64,000 bases of DNA from Macrothele yani (lineage: Eukaryota; Arthropoda; Arachnida; Araneae; Macrothelidae): positions 115,133,072-115,197,071 of the forward strand of contig CM076999.1 in NCBI GenBank assembly GCA_039090855.1. The letters run 5' to 3'. Every line of letters starts with the position of its first letter. Within the stretch, counting starts at the first letter, position 1. The notes under the pieces are model-generated. The model was not told the DNA's origin. It saw only the letters and a list, made by a program, of their open reading frames with translations, and ran no database searches. The position numbers were made by a program, and so were the translations under genes. This document shows positions 1 to 13,300 of the stretch, piece by piece.

Positions 1-600
1 TAGTCTCCAGTGGAATGTTGTACCATTCGTCGATCAAAACATTAGCTAATTGTTTCAGACATGTTGGACAACCATTTGCCTTTAATACAGTTTCCAACCT
101 TCTTGGAATAGTTTCATACAACTTTTGTAGATTCATACAGCTTTTGAATAGTCTCCAGTGGAATGTTGTACCATTCGTCGATCAGAACATTAGCTAATTG
201 TTTCAGACATGTTGGACAACCATTTGCCTTTAACACAGTTTCCAACCTTCTTGGAATAGACTCATACAGCTTTTGAATAGTGTACAGTGGAATGTTGTAC
301 CATTCGTCGATCAAAACATTAGCTAATTGTTTCAGACATGTTGAACAACCATTTGCCTTTAATACAGTTTCCAACCTTCTTGGAATAGTTTCATACAACT
401 TTTGTAGATTCATACAGCTTTTGAATAGTCTCCAGTGGAATGTTGTACCATTCGTCGATCAGAACATTAGCTAATTGTTTCAGACATGTTGGACAACCAT
501 TTGCCTTTAACACAGTTTCCAACCTTCTTGGAATAGATTCATACACCTTTTGAATAGTGTACAGTGGAATGTTGTACCATTCGTCGACAGAACGTCAGCC
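1..600. repeat. 277-bp tandem repeat (148 + 129 bp) inside the Tc1 relic
   Basis: Five successive copies of a unit starting near 'cagtggaatgttgtaccatt' are seen at 7, 155, 284, 432 and 561. The alternation of 148 and 129 bp makes two full 277-bp higher-order copies. Neighbouring odd and even copies share diagnostic variants (tctccag versus tgtacag), so the 277-bp pair, rather than the single unit, was the latest duplication. Confidence 0.85.
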
Positions 601-836
601 AATTGTATCAGAGATGTTGGCAGACGGAATTTCTTTGTCACTCTGCTCTCCAAAATTGCTCACACTCGTTAGATGTTATTCAAATTAGGTGATCGAAGTG
701 ACCAGTGTTGAAGTTAATCTTGGTACTTCTCAAACGAAGACTGAACTATTCCGGCCATGTGTAATGGCGCATTAGACTCTTGAAAAATGGCATTATTCTT
801 GGGAAATAACATTTGGTCCATAGAATGCACCTGATC
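1..836 (-). pseudogene. Tc1-type transposase relic with tandemly repeated C-terminus
   Basis: Read on the minus strand, 840 down to about 600 gives a decayed DDE transposase end: an APLHMAGIVQSSFEKYQ stretch (second catalytic region), then SPNLNNI with a stop, then ESRVTKKFRLPTSLIQLADVL. Downstream comes the family's C-terminal segment, EWYNIPLETIQKLYES followed by IPRRLETVLKANG. That segment occurs about five times, with anchor sequences at 7, 155, 284, 432 and 561, spaced alternately 148 and 129 bp, i.e. a 277-bp double unit. The longest open stretch is 413-114. The 148-bp form differs from the 129-bp form by a 19-bp internal duplication. In-frame stops and missing N-terminal catalytic parts make this a dead copy. 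It may continue left of the window. Classification as Tc1/mariner is by motif recognition. Confidence 0.75.
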
Positions 837-844
837 ACCTAGAA

Positions 845-1310
845 CAGCGATGGCGAACCTATGACACGCGTGTCACTTAGTGGCACACGAATACGATTTG
901 GGTGGTACGCCGATATGAGAGCATTAAATAAAAATTTAGGTTTTTGCAAACAGTAATTTTTCAAAAGCATGTCTATAGTGTGTTCTTGCAGATAACCGAG
1001 CTCTGACAAGATAATTAATCTAGAAAAGAAGTGTCCTCCAAAGGGGTAGCACAGCAACCTCACTTTATTTAATCGCCTTATGCATGAATTTACAAAAGCA
1101 AAATGCACTGAAGTCTGATCTGTCTTCGCTGCGTGTTGTTGCAAACAACAGGTTATGAGCCCAACATAAATGCCTTTTCTAGCAGAATTTAGCAACAAGT
1201 TTTACACTAATGTATTTAGGTAAGTATAACTTTTCAATTATTTCTTTAGGAATTAAATCAGGTTTAACCAAAAAGAGAAAAGAAAAAAAAATAAGAAGAA
1301 CGCAAACAAG
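845..1310 (+). mobile_element. Probable hAT transposon remnant
   Basis: The stretch opens with cagcgatggcgaacctatga, which resembles the CAG-starting inverted terminal repeats of arthropod and vertebrate hAT elements. A plus-strand frame around 1100-1160 reads LKSDLSSLRVVANN, which loosely resembles the C-terminal LR(V) region of ZBED/FAM200-type hAT transposases. No opposite terminal repeat, no 8-bp target duplication and no intact ORF are visible; the element runs directly into the 41-bp satellite at about 1312. The minus-strand ORF covering 839-1198 shows no recognisable domain. The call is tentative. Confidence 0.4.
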
Positions 1311-1311
1311 A

Positions 1312-4300
1312 GGTGGCAGACTAGACATTTGAAAGCAGTAAAGCAAACTTTGAGTGGCACACTAGACATTTGAAAGCAGTAAAGCAAACTTTGAGTGGCA
1401 CACTAGATATTTCAAAGCACTAAAACAAACTTTAAGTGGTACACTAGACATTTGAAAGAAATAAAGCAAATTTTGAGTGGTACACTAGACATTTGAAAGC
1501 AGTAAAGCTAACTTTGAATGGCACACTAGACATTTGAAAGCAGTAAAGCAAACTTTGAGTGGCACACTAGACATTTGAAAGCAGTAAAGCAAACTTTGAG
1601 TGGCACACTAGACATTTGAAAGCTGTAAAGCAAACTTTGGGTAGCACACTAGACATTTGAAAGCAGTAAAGCAAACTTTGAGTGGCACATCAGACATTTG
1701 AAAGCTGTAAAACAAACTTTGAGTGGCACACTAGACATTTGAAAGCAGTAAAGCAAACTTTGAGTGGCACACTAGGCATTTGAAAGCAGTAAAACAAACT
1801 TTGAGTGGCGCACTAGGTATTTGAAAGCAGTAAAGCAAACTTTGAGTGACACACTAAACATTTGAAAGCAGTCAAGCAAACTTTGAGTGGCACACTAGGC
1901 ATTTGAAAGCAGTCAAGCAAACTTTGAGTGGCGCACTAGATATTTGAAAGCAGTAAAGCAAACTTTGAGTGGCACCTAGATATTTCATAGCACTAAAACA
2001 AACTTTGAGTGGTACACTAGACATTTGAAAGAAATAAAGCAAACTTTGAGTGGCACACTAGACATTTGAAAGAAATAAAGCAAACTTTGAGTGGCACACT
2101 AGACATTTGAAAGCAGTAAAGCAAACTTTGAGTGGCACACTAGACATTTGAAAGCAGTAAAGCAAACTTTGAGTGGCTCACTAGACATTTGAAAGCAGTA
2201 AAGCAAACTTTGAGTGGCACACTAGACATTTGAAAGCAGTAAAGCAAACTTTGAGTGGCACACTAGACATTTGAAAGCAGTAAAGCAAACTTTGAGTGCA
2301 AACTAGACATTTGAAAGCAGTAAAGCAAACTTTGAGTGGCACACTAGACATTTGAAAGCAGTCAAGCAAACTTTGAGTGGCACACTAGGCATTTGAAAGC
2401 AGTCAAGCAAACTTTGAGTGGCGCACTAGATATTTGAAAGCAGTAAAGCAAACTTTGAGTGGCACCTAGATATTTCATAGCACTAAAACAAACTTTGAGT
2501 GGTACACTAGACATTTGAAAGAAATAAAGCAAACTTTGAGTGGCACACTAGATATTTGAAAGAAATAAAGCAAACTTTGAGTGGCACACTAGACATTTGA
2601 AAGCAGTAAAGCAAACTTTGAGTGGCACACTAGACATTTGAAAGCAGTAAAGCAAACTTTGAGTGGCTCACTAGACATTTGAAAGCAGTAAAGCAAACTT
2701 TGAGTGGCACACTAGACATTTGAAAGCAGTAAAGCAAACTTTGAGTGGCACACTAGACATTTGAAAGCAGTAAAGCAAACTTTGAGTGCAAACTAGACAT
2801 TTGAAAGCAGTAAAGCAAACTTTGAGTGGCACACTAGACATTTGAAAGAAGTAAAGCAAACTTTGAGTGGCACACTAGACATTTGAAAGCAGTCAAGCAA
2901 ACTTTGAGTGGCACACTAGACATTTGAAAGCAGTAAAGCAAACTTTGAGTGGCACACTAGACATTTAAAAGCAGTAAAGCAAACTTTGAGTGGCACACTA
3001 GATATTTCAAAGCACTAAAACAAACTTTGAGTGGTACACTAGACATTTGAAAGAAATAAAGCAAACTTTGTGTGGCACACTAGACATGTGAAAGCAGTAA
3101 AGCAAACTTTGAGTGGCACACTAGATATTTCAAAGCACTAAAACAAACTTTGAGTGGTACTCTAGACATTTGAAAGAAATAAAGCAAACTTTGAGTGGCA
3201 CACTAGACATTTGAAAGCTGTAAAGCAAACTTTGAGTGGCACACTAGACATTTGAAAGAAGTAAAGCAAACTTTGAATGACACACTAGACAATTAAAAGC
3301 AGTAAAGCAAACTTTGAGTGGCACCTAGTTATTTCAAAGCACTAAAACAAACTTTGAGTGGTACACTAGACATTTGAAAGAAACAAAGCAAACTTTGAGT
3401 GGCACACTAGACATTTGAAAGCAGTAAAGCAAACTTTGAGTGGCACATCAGACATTTGAAGGCAGTAAAACAAACTTTGAGTGGCACACTAGACATTTGA
3501 AAGAAATAAAGCAAACTTTGAGTGGCACACTAGACATTTGAAAGCAGTCAAGCAAACTTTGAGTGGCACACTAGACATTTGATAGCAGTAAAGGAAACTT
3601 TGAGTGGCACACTAGACATTAGAAAGCAGTAAAGCAAACTTTGAGTAGCACACTAGACATTTGAAAGCAGTAAAGCTAACTTTGAGTGGCACCTAGATAT
3701 TTCAAAGCACTAAAACAAACTTTGAGTGGTACACTAGACATTTGAAAAAAATAAAGCAAACTTTGAGTGGCACACTAGACATTTGAAAGCAGTAAAGCAA
3801 ACTTTGAGTGGTACACTAGACATTTGAAAGAAGTAAAGCAAACTTTGAGTGGCACACTAGACATTTGAAAGCAGTAAAGCAAACTTTGAGTGGCACACTA
3901 GACATTTGAAGGCAGTAAAGCAAACTTTGAGTGGCACACTAGACATTTGAAAGAAATAAAGCAAACTTTGAGTGGCACACTAGACATTTGAAAGCAGTCA
4001 AGCAAACTTTGAGTGGTACACTAGACATTTGAAAGAAATAAAGCAAACTTTGAGTGGTACACTAGACATTTGAAAGAAATAAAGCAAACTTTGAGTGGCA
4101 CACTAGACATGTGAAAGCAGTAAAGCAAACTTTGAGTGGCACACTAGATATTTCAAAGCACTAAAACAAACTTTGAGTGGTACCCTAGACATTTGAAAGA
4201 AATAAAGCAAACTTTGAGTGGCACACTAGACATTTGAAAGCAGTAAAGCAAACTTTGAGTGGCACACTAGACATTTGAAAGAAGTAAAGCAAACTTTGAG

Positions 4301-7300
4301 TGGCACACTAGACATTTGAAAGCAGTAAAACTAACTTTGAGTGGCACCTAGATATTTCAAAGCACTAAAACAAACTTTGAGTGGTACACTAGACATTTGA
4401 AAGAAATAAAGCAAACTTTGAGTGGCACACTAGACATTTGAAAGCAGTAAAGCAAACTTTGAGTGGCACACTAGACATTTGAAGGCAGTAAAGCAAACTT
4501 TGAGTGGCACACTAGACATTTGAAAGAAATAAAGCAAACTTTGAGTGGCACACTAGACATTTGAAAGCAGTCAAGCAAACTTTGAGTGGCACACTAGACA
4601 TTTGATAGCAGTAAAGCAAACTTTGAGTGGCACACTAGACATTAGAAAGCAGTAAAGCAAACTTTGAGTAGCACACTAGACATTTGAAAGCAGTAAAGCT
4701 AACTTTGAGTGGCACCTAGATATTTCAAAGCACTAAAACAAACTTTGAGTGGTACACTAGACATTTGAAAAAAATAAAGCAAACTTTGAGTGGCACACTA
4801 GACATTTGAAAGCATGTAAAGCAAACTTTGAGTGGCACACTAGACATTTGAAAGAAGTAAAGCAAACTTTGAGGAGCACACTAGACATTTGAAAGAAGTA
4901 AAGCAAACTATGAGTGGCACACTAGACATTTGAAAGCAGTAAAGCTAACTTTGAGTGGCACCTAGATATTTCAAAGCACTAAAACAAACTTTGAGTGGTA
5001 CACTAGACATTTGAAAGAAATAAAGCAAACTTTGAGTGGTGCACTAGACATTTGAAAGAAATAAAGCAAACTTTGAGTGGCACACTAGACATTTGAAAGC
5101 AGTAAAGCAAACTTTGAGTGGCACACTAGACATTTGAAAGCAGTAAAGCAAACTTTGAGTGGCACACTAGACATTTGAAAGAAATAAAGCAAACTTTGAG
5201 TGGCACACTAGACATTTGAAAGAAGTAAAGCAAACTTTGAGGAGCACACTAGACATTTGAAAGAAGTAAAGCAAACTATGAGTGGCACACTAGACATTTG
5301 AAAGCAGTAAAGCTAACTTTGAGTGGCACCTAGATATTTCAAAGCACTAAAACAAACTTTGAGTGGTACACTAGACATTTGAAAGAAATAAAGCAAACTT
5401 TGAGTGGCACACTAGACATTTGAAAGAAATAAAGCAAACTTTGAGTGGCACACTAGACATTTGAAAGCAGTAAAGCAAACTTTGAGTGGCACACTAGACA
5501 TTTGAAAGCAGTAAAGCAAACTTTGAGTGGCACACTAGACATTTGAAAGCAGTAAAGCAAACTTTGAGTGGCACACTAGACATTTGAAAGCAGTAAAGCA
5601 AACTTTGAGTGGCACACTAGACATTTGAAAGCAGTAAAGCAAACTTTGAGTGGCACACTAGACATTTGAAAGCAGTAAAGCAAACTTTGAGTGGCACACT
5701 AGATATTTGAAAGCACTAAAAGCAAACTTTGAGTGGTACACTAGACATTTGAAAGCACTAAAGCAAACTTTGAGTGGTACACTAGACATTTGAAAGAAAT
5801 AAAGCAAACTTTGAGTGGCACACTAGACATTTGAAAGCAGTAAAGCAAACTTTGAGTGGCACACTAGACATTTGAAAGCAGTAAAGCAAACTTTGAATGA
5901 CACACTAGACAATTGAAAGCAGTAAAGCAAACTTTGAGTGGCACCTAGACATTTCAAAGCACTAAAACAAACTTTGAGTGGCACACTAGACATTTGAAAG
6001 AAACTTTGAGTGGCACACTAGACTAAAGCAAACTTTGAGTGGCACACTAGACATTTGAAAGCAGTAAAGCAAACTTTGAGTGGTACACTAGACATTTGAA
6101 AGACATTGGCACACTAGACATTTGAAAGCAGTAAAGCAAACTTTGAGTGGCACACTAGACATTTGAAAGCAGTAAAGCAAACTTTGAGTGGCACACTAGA
6201 CATTTGAAAGCAGTAAAGCAAACTTTGAGTGGCACACTAGACATTTGAAAGCAGTAAAGCAAACTTTGAGTGGCACACTAGACATTTGAAAGCAGTAAAG
6301 CTAACTTTGAGTGGCACACTAGACATTTGAAAGCAGTAAAGCAAACTTTGAGTGGCACACTAGACATTTGAAAGCAGTAAAGCAAACTTTGAGTGGCACA
6401 CTAGACATTTGAAAGAAATAAAGCAAACTTTGAGTGGCACACTAGATATTTCAAAGCACTAAAACAAACTTTGAGTGGTACACTAGACATTTGAAAGAAA
6501 TAAAGCAAACTTTGAGTGGCACACTAGACATTTGAAAGCAGTAAAGCAAACTTTGAGTGGCACACTAGACATTTGAAAGAAGTAAAGCAAACTTTGAATG
6601 ACACACTAGACAATTGAAAGCAGTAAAGCAAACTTTGAGTGGCACACTAGACATTTGAAAGCACTAAAAGCAAACTTTGAGTGGTACACTAGACATTTGA
6701 AAGAAATAAAGCTAACTTTGAGTGGCACACTAGACATTTGAAAGCAGTAAAGCAAACTTTGAGTGGCACACTAGACATTTTAAAGCAAACTTTGAGTGGC
6801 ACACTAGACACTTTGAGTGGCACACTAGACATTTGAAAAGTAAAGCAAACTTTGAGTGGCACACTAGACATTTGAAAGCAGTAAAGCAAACTTTGAGTGG
6901 CACACTAGACATTTGAAAGCAGTAAAGCAAACTTTGAGTGGCACACTAGACATTTGAAAGAAGTAAAGCAAACTTTGAGTGGCACACTAGACATTTGAAA
7001 GCAGTAAAGCAAACTTTGAGTGGCACACTAGACATTTGAAAGCAGTAAAGCAAACTTTGAGTGGCACACTAGACATTTGAAAGCAGTAAAGCAAACTTTG
7101 AGTGGCACACTAGACATTTGAAAGCAGTAAAGCAAACTTTGAGTGGCACACTAGATATTTCAAAGCACTAAAACAAACTTTGAGTGGTACACTAGACATT
7201 TGAAAGAAATAAAGCAAACTTTGAGTGGCACACTAGACATTTGAAAGCAGTAAAGCAAACTTTGAGTGGCACACTAGACATTTGAAAGAAGTAAAGCAAA

Positions 7301-10300
7301 CTTTGAGTGGCACACTAGACATTTGAAAGCAGTAAAGCAAACTTTGAGTGGCACACTAGACATTTGAAAGCAGTAAAGCAAACTTTGAGTGGTACACTAG
7401 ACATTTGAAAGAAATAAAGCAAACTTTGAGTGGCACACTAGACATTTGAAAGCAGTAAAGCAAACTTTGAGTGGCACACTAGACATTTGAAAGCAGTAAA
7501 GCAAACTTTGAGTGGTACACTAGACATTTGAAAGAAATAAAGCAAACTTTGAGTGGCACACTAGACATTTGAAAGCAGTAAAGCAAACTTTGAGTGGCAC
7601 ACTAGACATTTGAAAGCAGTAAAGCAAACTTTGAGTGGCACACTAGACATTTGAAAGCAGTAAAGCAAACTTTGAGTGGCACACTAGACATTTGAAAGCA
7701 GTAAAGCAAACTTTGAGTGGCACACTAGACATTTGAAAGCAGTAAAGCAAACTTTGAGTGGCACACTAGACATTTGAAAGCAGTAAAGCAAACTTTGAGT
7801 GGCACACTAGACATTTGAAAGCAGTAAAGCAAACTTTGAGTGGCACACTAGACATTTGAAAGCAGTAAAGCAAACTTTGAGTGGCACACTAGACATTTGA
7901 AAGCAGTAAAGCAAACTTTGAGTGGCACACTAGACATTTGAAAGCAGTAAAGCAAACTTTGAGTGGCACACTAGACATTTGAAAGCAGTAAAGCAAACTT
8001 TGAGTGGCACACTAGACATTTGAAAGCAGTAAAGCAAACTTTGAGTGGCACACTAGACATTTGAAAGCAGTAAAGCAAACTTTGAGTGGCACACTAGACA
8101 TTTGAAAGCAGTAAAGCTAACTTTGAGTGGCACCTAGATATTTCAAAGCACTAAAACAAACTTTGAGTGGTACACTAGACATTTGAAAGAAATAAAGCAA
8201 ACTTTGAGTGGCACACTAGACATTTGAAAGCAGTAAAGCAAACTTTGAGTGGCACACTAGACATTTGAAAGCAGTAAAGCAAACTTTGAGTGGCACACTA
8301 GACATTTGAAAGCAGTAAAGCAAACTTTGAGTGGCACACTAGACATTTGAAAGTAAAGCAAACTTTGAGTGGCACACTAGACATTTGAAAGAAATAAAGC
8401 AAACTTTGAGTGGCACACTAGACATTTGAAAGCAGTAAAGCAAACTGTAGACTTTGAGTGGCACCTAGATAAAGCAAACTTTGAGTGGCACACTAGACAT
8501 TTGAAAAGAAACTAAAGCAAACTTTGAGTGGCACACTAGACATTTGAAAGCAGTAAAGCAAACTTTGAGTGGCACACTAGACATTTGAAAGCAGTAAAGC
8601 AAACTTTGAGTGGCACACTAGACATTTGAAAGCAGTAAAGCAAACTTTGAGTGGCACACTAGACATTTGAAAGCAGTAAAGCAAACTTTGAGTGGCACAC
8701 TAGACATTTGAAAGCAGTAAAGCAAACTTTGAGTGGCACACTAGACATTTGAAAGCAGTAAAGCAAACTTTGAGTGGCACACTAGACATTTGAAAGCAGT
8801 AAAGCAAACTTTGAGTGGCACACTAGACATTTGAAAGCACTAAAGCAAACTTTGAGTGGTACACTAGACATTTGAAAGCAGTAAAGCAAACTTTGAGTGG
8901 CACACTAGACATTTGAAAGCAGTAAAGCAAACTTTGAGTGGCACACTAGACATTTGAAAGCAGTAAAGCAAACTTTGAGTGGCACACTAGACATTTGAAA
9001 GAAATAAAGCAAACTTTGAGTGGCACACTAGACATTTGAAAGCAGTAAAGCAAACTTTGAGTGGCACACTAGACATTTGAAAGCAGTAAAGCAAACTTTG
9101 AGTGGCACACTAGACATTTGAAAGCAGTAAAGCAAACTTTGAGTGGCACACTAGACATTTGAAAGCAGTAAAGCAAACTTTGAGTGGCACACTAGACATT
9201 TGAAAGCAGTAAAGCAAACTTTGAGTGGCACACTAGACATTTGAAAGCAGTAAAGCAAACTTTGAGTGGCACACTAGACATTTGAAAGCAGTAAAGCAAA
9301 CTTTGAGTGGCACACTAGACATTTGAAAGAAGTAAAGCAAACTTTGAGTGGCACACTAGACATTTGAAAGCAGTAAAGCAAACTTTGAGTGGCACACTAG
9401 ACATTTGAAAGCAGTAAAGCAAACTTTGAGTGGCACACTAGACATTTGAAAGAAATAAAGCAAACTTTGAGTGGCACACTAGACATTTGAAAGCAGTAAA
9501 GCAAACTTTGAGTGGCACACTAGACATTTGAAAGAAAGTAAAGCAAACTTTGAGTGGCACACTAGACATTTGAAAGCAGTAAAGCAAACTTTGAGTGGCA
9601 CACTAGACATTTGAAAGCAGTAAAGCAAACTTTGAGTGGCACACTAGACATTTGAAAGAAATAAAGCAAACTTTGAGTGGCACACTAGACATTTGAAAGC
9701 AGTAAAGCAAACTTTGAGTGGCACACTAGACATTTGAAAGAAATAAAGCAAACTTTGAGTGGCACACTAGACATTTGAAAGCAGTAAAGCAAACTTTTGA
9801 GTGGCACACTAGATATTTCAAAGCACTAAAACAAACTTTGAGTGGTACACTAGACATTTGAAAGAAATAAAGCAAACTTTGAGTGGCACACTAGACATTT
9901 GAAAGCAGTAAAGCAAACTTTGAGTGGCACACTAGACATTTGAAAGAAGTAAAGCAAACTTTGAGTGGCACACTAGACATTTGAAAGCAGTAAAGCAAAC
10001 TTTGAGTGGCACACTAGACATTTGAAAGCAGTAAAGCAAACTTTGAGTGGTACACTAGACATTTGAAAGAAATAAAGCAAACTTTGAGTGGCACACTAGA
10101 CATTTGAAAGCAGTAAAGCAAACTTTGAGTGGCACACTAGACATTTGAAGGCAGTAAAGCAAACTTTGAGTGGCACACTAGACATTTGAAAGAAATAAAG
10201 CAAACTTTGAGTGGCACACTAGACATTTAAAAGCAGTCAAGCAAACTTTGAGTGGCACACTAGACATTTGATAGCAGTAAAGCAAACTTTGAGTGGCACA

Positions 10301-13300
10301 CTAGACATTTGAAAGCAGTAAAGCAAACTTTGAGTGGCACACTAGACATTTGAAAGCAGTAAAGCTAACTTTGAGTGGCACCTAGATATTTCAAAGCACT
10401 AAAACAAACTTTGAGTGGTACACTAGACATTTGAAAGAAATAAAGCAAACTTTGAGTGGCACACTAGACATTTGAAAGCAGTAAAGCAAACTTTGAGTGG
10501 CACACTAGATATTTCAAAGCACTAAAACAAACTTTGAGTGGTGCACTAGACATTTGAAAGAAATAAAGCAAACTTTGAGTGTCACACTAGACATTTGAAA
10601 GCAGTAAAGCAAACTTTGAGTGGCACACTAGACATTTGAAAGCAGTAAAGCAAACTTTGAGTGGCACACTAGACATTTGAAAGAAGTAAAGCAAACTTTG
10701 AGGAGCACACTAGACATTTGAAAGAAGTAAAGCAAACTTTGAGTGGCACACTAGACATTTGAAAGCAGTAAAGCTAACTTTGAGTGGCACCTAGATATTT
10801 CAAAGCACTAAAACAAACTTTGAGTGGTACACTAGACATTTGAAAGAAATAAAGCAAACTTTGAGTGGCACACTAGACATTTGAAAGAAATAAAGCAAAC
10901 TTTGAGTGGCACACTAGACATTTGAAAGCAGTAAAGCAAACTTTGAGTGGCACACTAGACATTTGAAAGAAGTAAAGCAAACTTTGAGTGGCACACTAGA
11001 CATTTGAAAGCAGTAAAGCAAACTTTGAGTGGCACACTAGACATTTGAAAGCAGTAAAGCAAACTTTGAGTGGCACACTAGACATTTGAAAGCAGTAAAG
11101 CAAACTTTGAGTGGCACACTAGACATTTGAAAGCTGTAAAGCAAACTTTGAGTGGCACACTAGACATTTGAAAGCAGTAAAGCAAACTTTGAGTGGCACA
11201 CTAGACATTTGAAAGCAGTAAAACAAACTTTGAGTGGCACACTAGGTATTTGAAAGCAGTAAAGCAAACTTTGAGTGGCACACTAAACATTTGAAAGCAG
11301 TCAAGCAAACTTTGAGTGGCACACTAGACATTTGAAAGCAGTCAAGCAAACTTTGAGTGGCACACTAGATATTTGAAAGCAGTAAAGCAAACTTTGAGTG
11401 GCACACTAGACATTTGAAAGCAGTAAAGCAAACTTTGAGTGGCACATCAGACATTTGAAAGCTGTAAAACAAACTTTGAGTGGTACACTAGACATTTGAA
11501 AGAAATAAAGCAAACTTTGAGTGGCACACTAGACATTTGAAAGAAATAAAGCAAACTTTGAGTGGCACACTAGACATTTGAAAGCAGTAAAGCAAACTTT
11601 GAGTGGCACACTAGACATTTGAAAGCAGTAAAGCAAACTTTGAGTGACTCACTAGACATTTGAAAGCAGTAAAGCAAACTTTGAGTGGCACACTAGACAT
11701 TTGAAAGCAGTAAAGCAAACTTTGAGTGGTACACTAGACATTTGAAAGAAATAAAGCAAACTTTGAGTGGCACACTAGACATTTAAAAGCAGTAAAGCAA
11801 ACTTTGAGTGGCACACTAGACATTTGAAGGCAGTAAAGCAAACTTTGAGTGGCACACTAGACATTTGAAAGAAATAAAGCAAACTTTGAGTGGCACACTA
11901 GACATTTGAAAGCAGTCAAGCAAACTTTGAGTGGCACACTAGACATTTGATAGCAGTAAAGCAAACTTTGAGTGGCACACTAGACATTTGAAAGCAGTAA
12001 AGCAAACTTTGAGTAGCACACTAGACATTTGAAAGCAGTAAAGCTAACTTTGAGTGGCACACTAGATATTTCAAAGCACTAAAACAAACTTTGAGTGGTA
12101 CACTAGACATTTGAAAAAGCAGTAAAGCAAACTTTGAGTGGCACACTAGACATTTGAAAGCAGTAAAGCAAACTTTGAGTGGCACACTAGATATTTCAAA
12201 GCACTAAAACAAACTTTGAGTGGTGCACTAGACATTTGAAAGAAATAAAGCAAACTTTGAGTGTCACACTAGACATTTGAAAGCAGTAAAGCAAACTTTG
12301 AGTGGCACACTAGACATTTGAAAGCAGTAAAGCAAACTTTGAGTGGCACACTAGACATTTGAAAGCAGTAAAGCAAACTTTGAGTGGCACACTAGACATT
12401 TGAAAGAAGTAAAGCAAACTTTGAGTGGCACACTAGACATTTGAAAGCAGTAAAGCTAACTTTGAGTGGCACCTAGATATTTCAAAGCACTAAAACAAAC
12501 TTTGAGTGGTACACTAGACATTTGAAAGAAATAAAGCAAACTTTGAGTGGCACACTAGACATTTGAAAGCAGTAAAGCAAACTTTGAGTGGCACACTAGA
12601 CATTTGAAAGCAGTAAAGCAAACTTTGAGTGGCACACTAGACATTTGAAAGAAGTAAAGCAAACTTTGAGTGGCACACTAGACATTTGAAAGCAGTAAAG
12701 CAAACTTTGAGTGGCACACTAGACATTTGAAAGCAGTAAAGCAAACTTTGAGTGGCACACTAGACATTTGAAAGCAGTAAAGCAAACTTTGAGTAGCACA
12801 CTAGACATTTGAAAGCAGTAAAGCAAACTTTGAGTGGCACACTAGACATTTGAAAGCTGTAAAGCAAACTTTGAGTGGCACACTAGACATTTGAAAGCAG
12901 TAAAGCAAACTTTGAGTGGCACACTAGGCATTTGAAAGCAGTAAAACAAACTTTGAGTGGCACACTAGGTATTTGAAAGCAGTAAAGCAAACTTTGAGTG
13001 GCACACTAGACATTTGAAAGCAGTCAAGCAAACTTTGAGTGGCACACTAGGCATTTGAAAGCAGTCAAGCAAACTTTGAGTGGCGCACTAGATATTTGAA
13101 AGCAGTAAAGCAAACTTTGAGTGGCACACTAGACATTTGAAAGCAGTAAAGCAAACTTTGAGTGGCACACTAGACATTTGAAAGCAATAAAGCAAACTTT
13201 GAGTGGCACACTAGACATTTGAAAGAAATAAAGCAAACTTTGAGTGGCACACTAGACATTTGAAAGCAGTAAAGCAAACTTTGAGTGGCACACTAGACAT

